64,000 bases of DNA from Streptomyces sp. I6 (lineage in GTDB: Bacteria > Actinomycetota > Actinomycetes > Streptomycetales > Streptomycetaceae). This document shows positions 63,935 to 64,000 of the stretch, one piece after another (within the stretch, counting starts at the first letter, position 1; every line of letters starts with the position of its first letter). Under the pieces are notes generated by a model. The model was given only the letters and a program-made list of their open reading frames with translations, made no database searches and was not told where the DNA came from. Where the stretch lies: the NCBI GenBank assembly GCA_003725745.1, contig RHDP01000001.1:2077501-2141500 (forward strand), given 5' to 3'. The position numbers were made by a program, and so were the translations under genes.

Positions 63935-64000
63935 TCACGGGGTGGCCGGGACCGTCTCCGGTTCGGTCCGCTGCTCGTCGGCCTCGGGGCCGCGGCCCGC
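63935..64000 (-). CDS. C-terminal tail of a gene cut by the right edge
   Basis: In the frame ending at TGA 63935-63937 the visible 21 residues are acidic (PEADEQRTEPETVPATP). The stop lies 63 bases before speB, which fits an operon. Too short to identify. Confidence 0.4.
   Translation of the reverse strand, partial: AGRGPEADEQRTEPETVPATP

Overview
The window is high-GC actinobacterial chromosome and looks like a Streptomyces. Third codon positions are strongly G/C-biased, GTG and TTG starts are frequent, and the content fits: a dynA/dynB-type dynamin pair with a spare SSB, a thioester (TQXA) surface protein with a sortase signal, S37 and S8 secreted peptidases, a CsoR-type copper operator, and a DUF1023 hydrolase set. 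All calls were made by reading the sequence; no database was searched.

Layout. 0-4 kb: a PP2C phosphatase (cut by the left edge), a vWA protein and an FHA protein form a phospho-signalling operon. 4-8.3 kb: protein-L-isoaspartate methyltransferase, truncated haemoglobin, a hypothetical, a thioesterase and the ABC-F factor EttA. 8.6-14.4 kb: the most unusual locus. A small BELL-like protein ending in a RHIM-like amyloid motif lies beside a membrane protein that has the same type of motif just before its transmembrane helix and a vWA-like domain outside the cell. Two divergent paralogues share a 502-bp almost identical segment but have unrelated C-termini. 14.4-21 kb: TQXA adhesin, SSB paralogue, two dynamin-like GTPases. 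21.4-23 kb: tRNA-Arg(TCT) followed by a decayed mobile-element remnant (integrase relic, GntR regulator, two small genes). 23-33 kb: flavoprotein, MFS exporter, hydrolase, cupin/zinc-ribbon protein, an ABC-2 permease with a hydrolase-ABC ATPase fusion, and a subtilisin. 33.5-41 kb: inositol catabolism (mmsA, iolD, iolB, aldolase, iolC, divergent iolE) around a palindromic operator. 41-48 kb: small HTH protein, GNAT, copZ, a candidate small RNA, citrate synthase, RecD2 helicase. 48-58 kb: GH3 enzyme, lipoprotein, S37 peptidase, small secreted protein, fused double ABC exporter. 58-64 kb: lipoprotein/DUF1023 hydrolase/helical-protein operon, then a TPP enzyme and agmatinase operon.

A quality point affects the whole annotation. 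At least nine genes contain apparent single-base losses, nearly all inside G or C runs, and restoring one base in each run recovers continuous proteins ending in the expected family features. I treat these genes as probably intact and the shifts as probable base-calling errors, and I give the position of each. Coordinates of such genes span the restored product. Many intergenic gaps are filled with short GC-rich tandem repeats (7 to 42 bp units), some of which copy the 3' end of the neighbouring gene.
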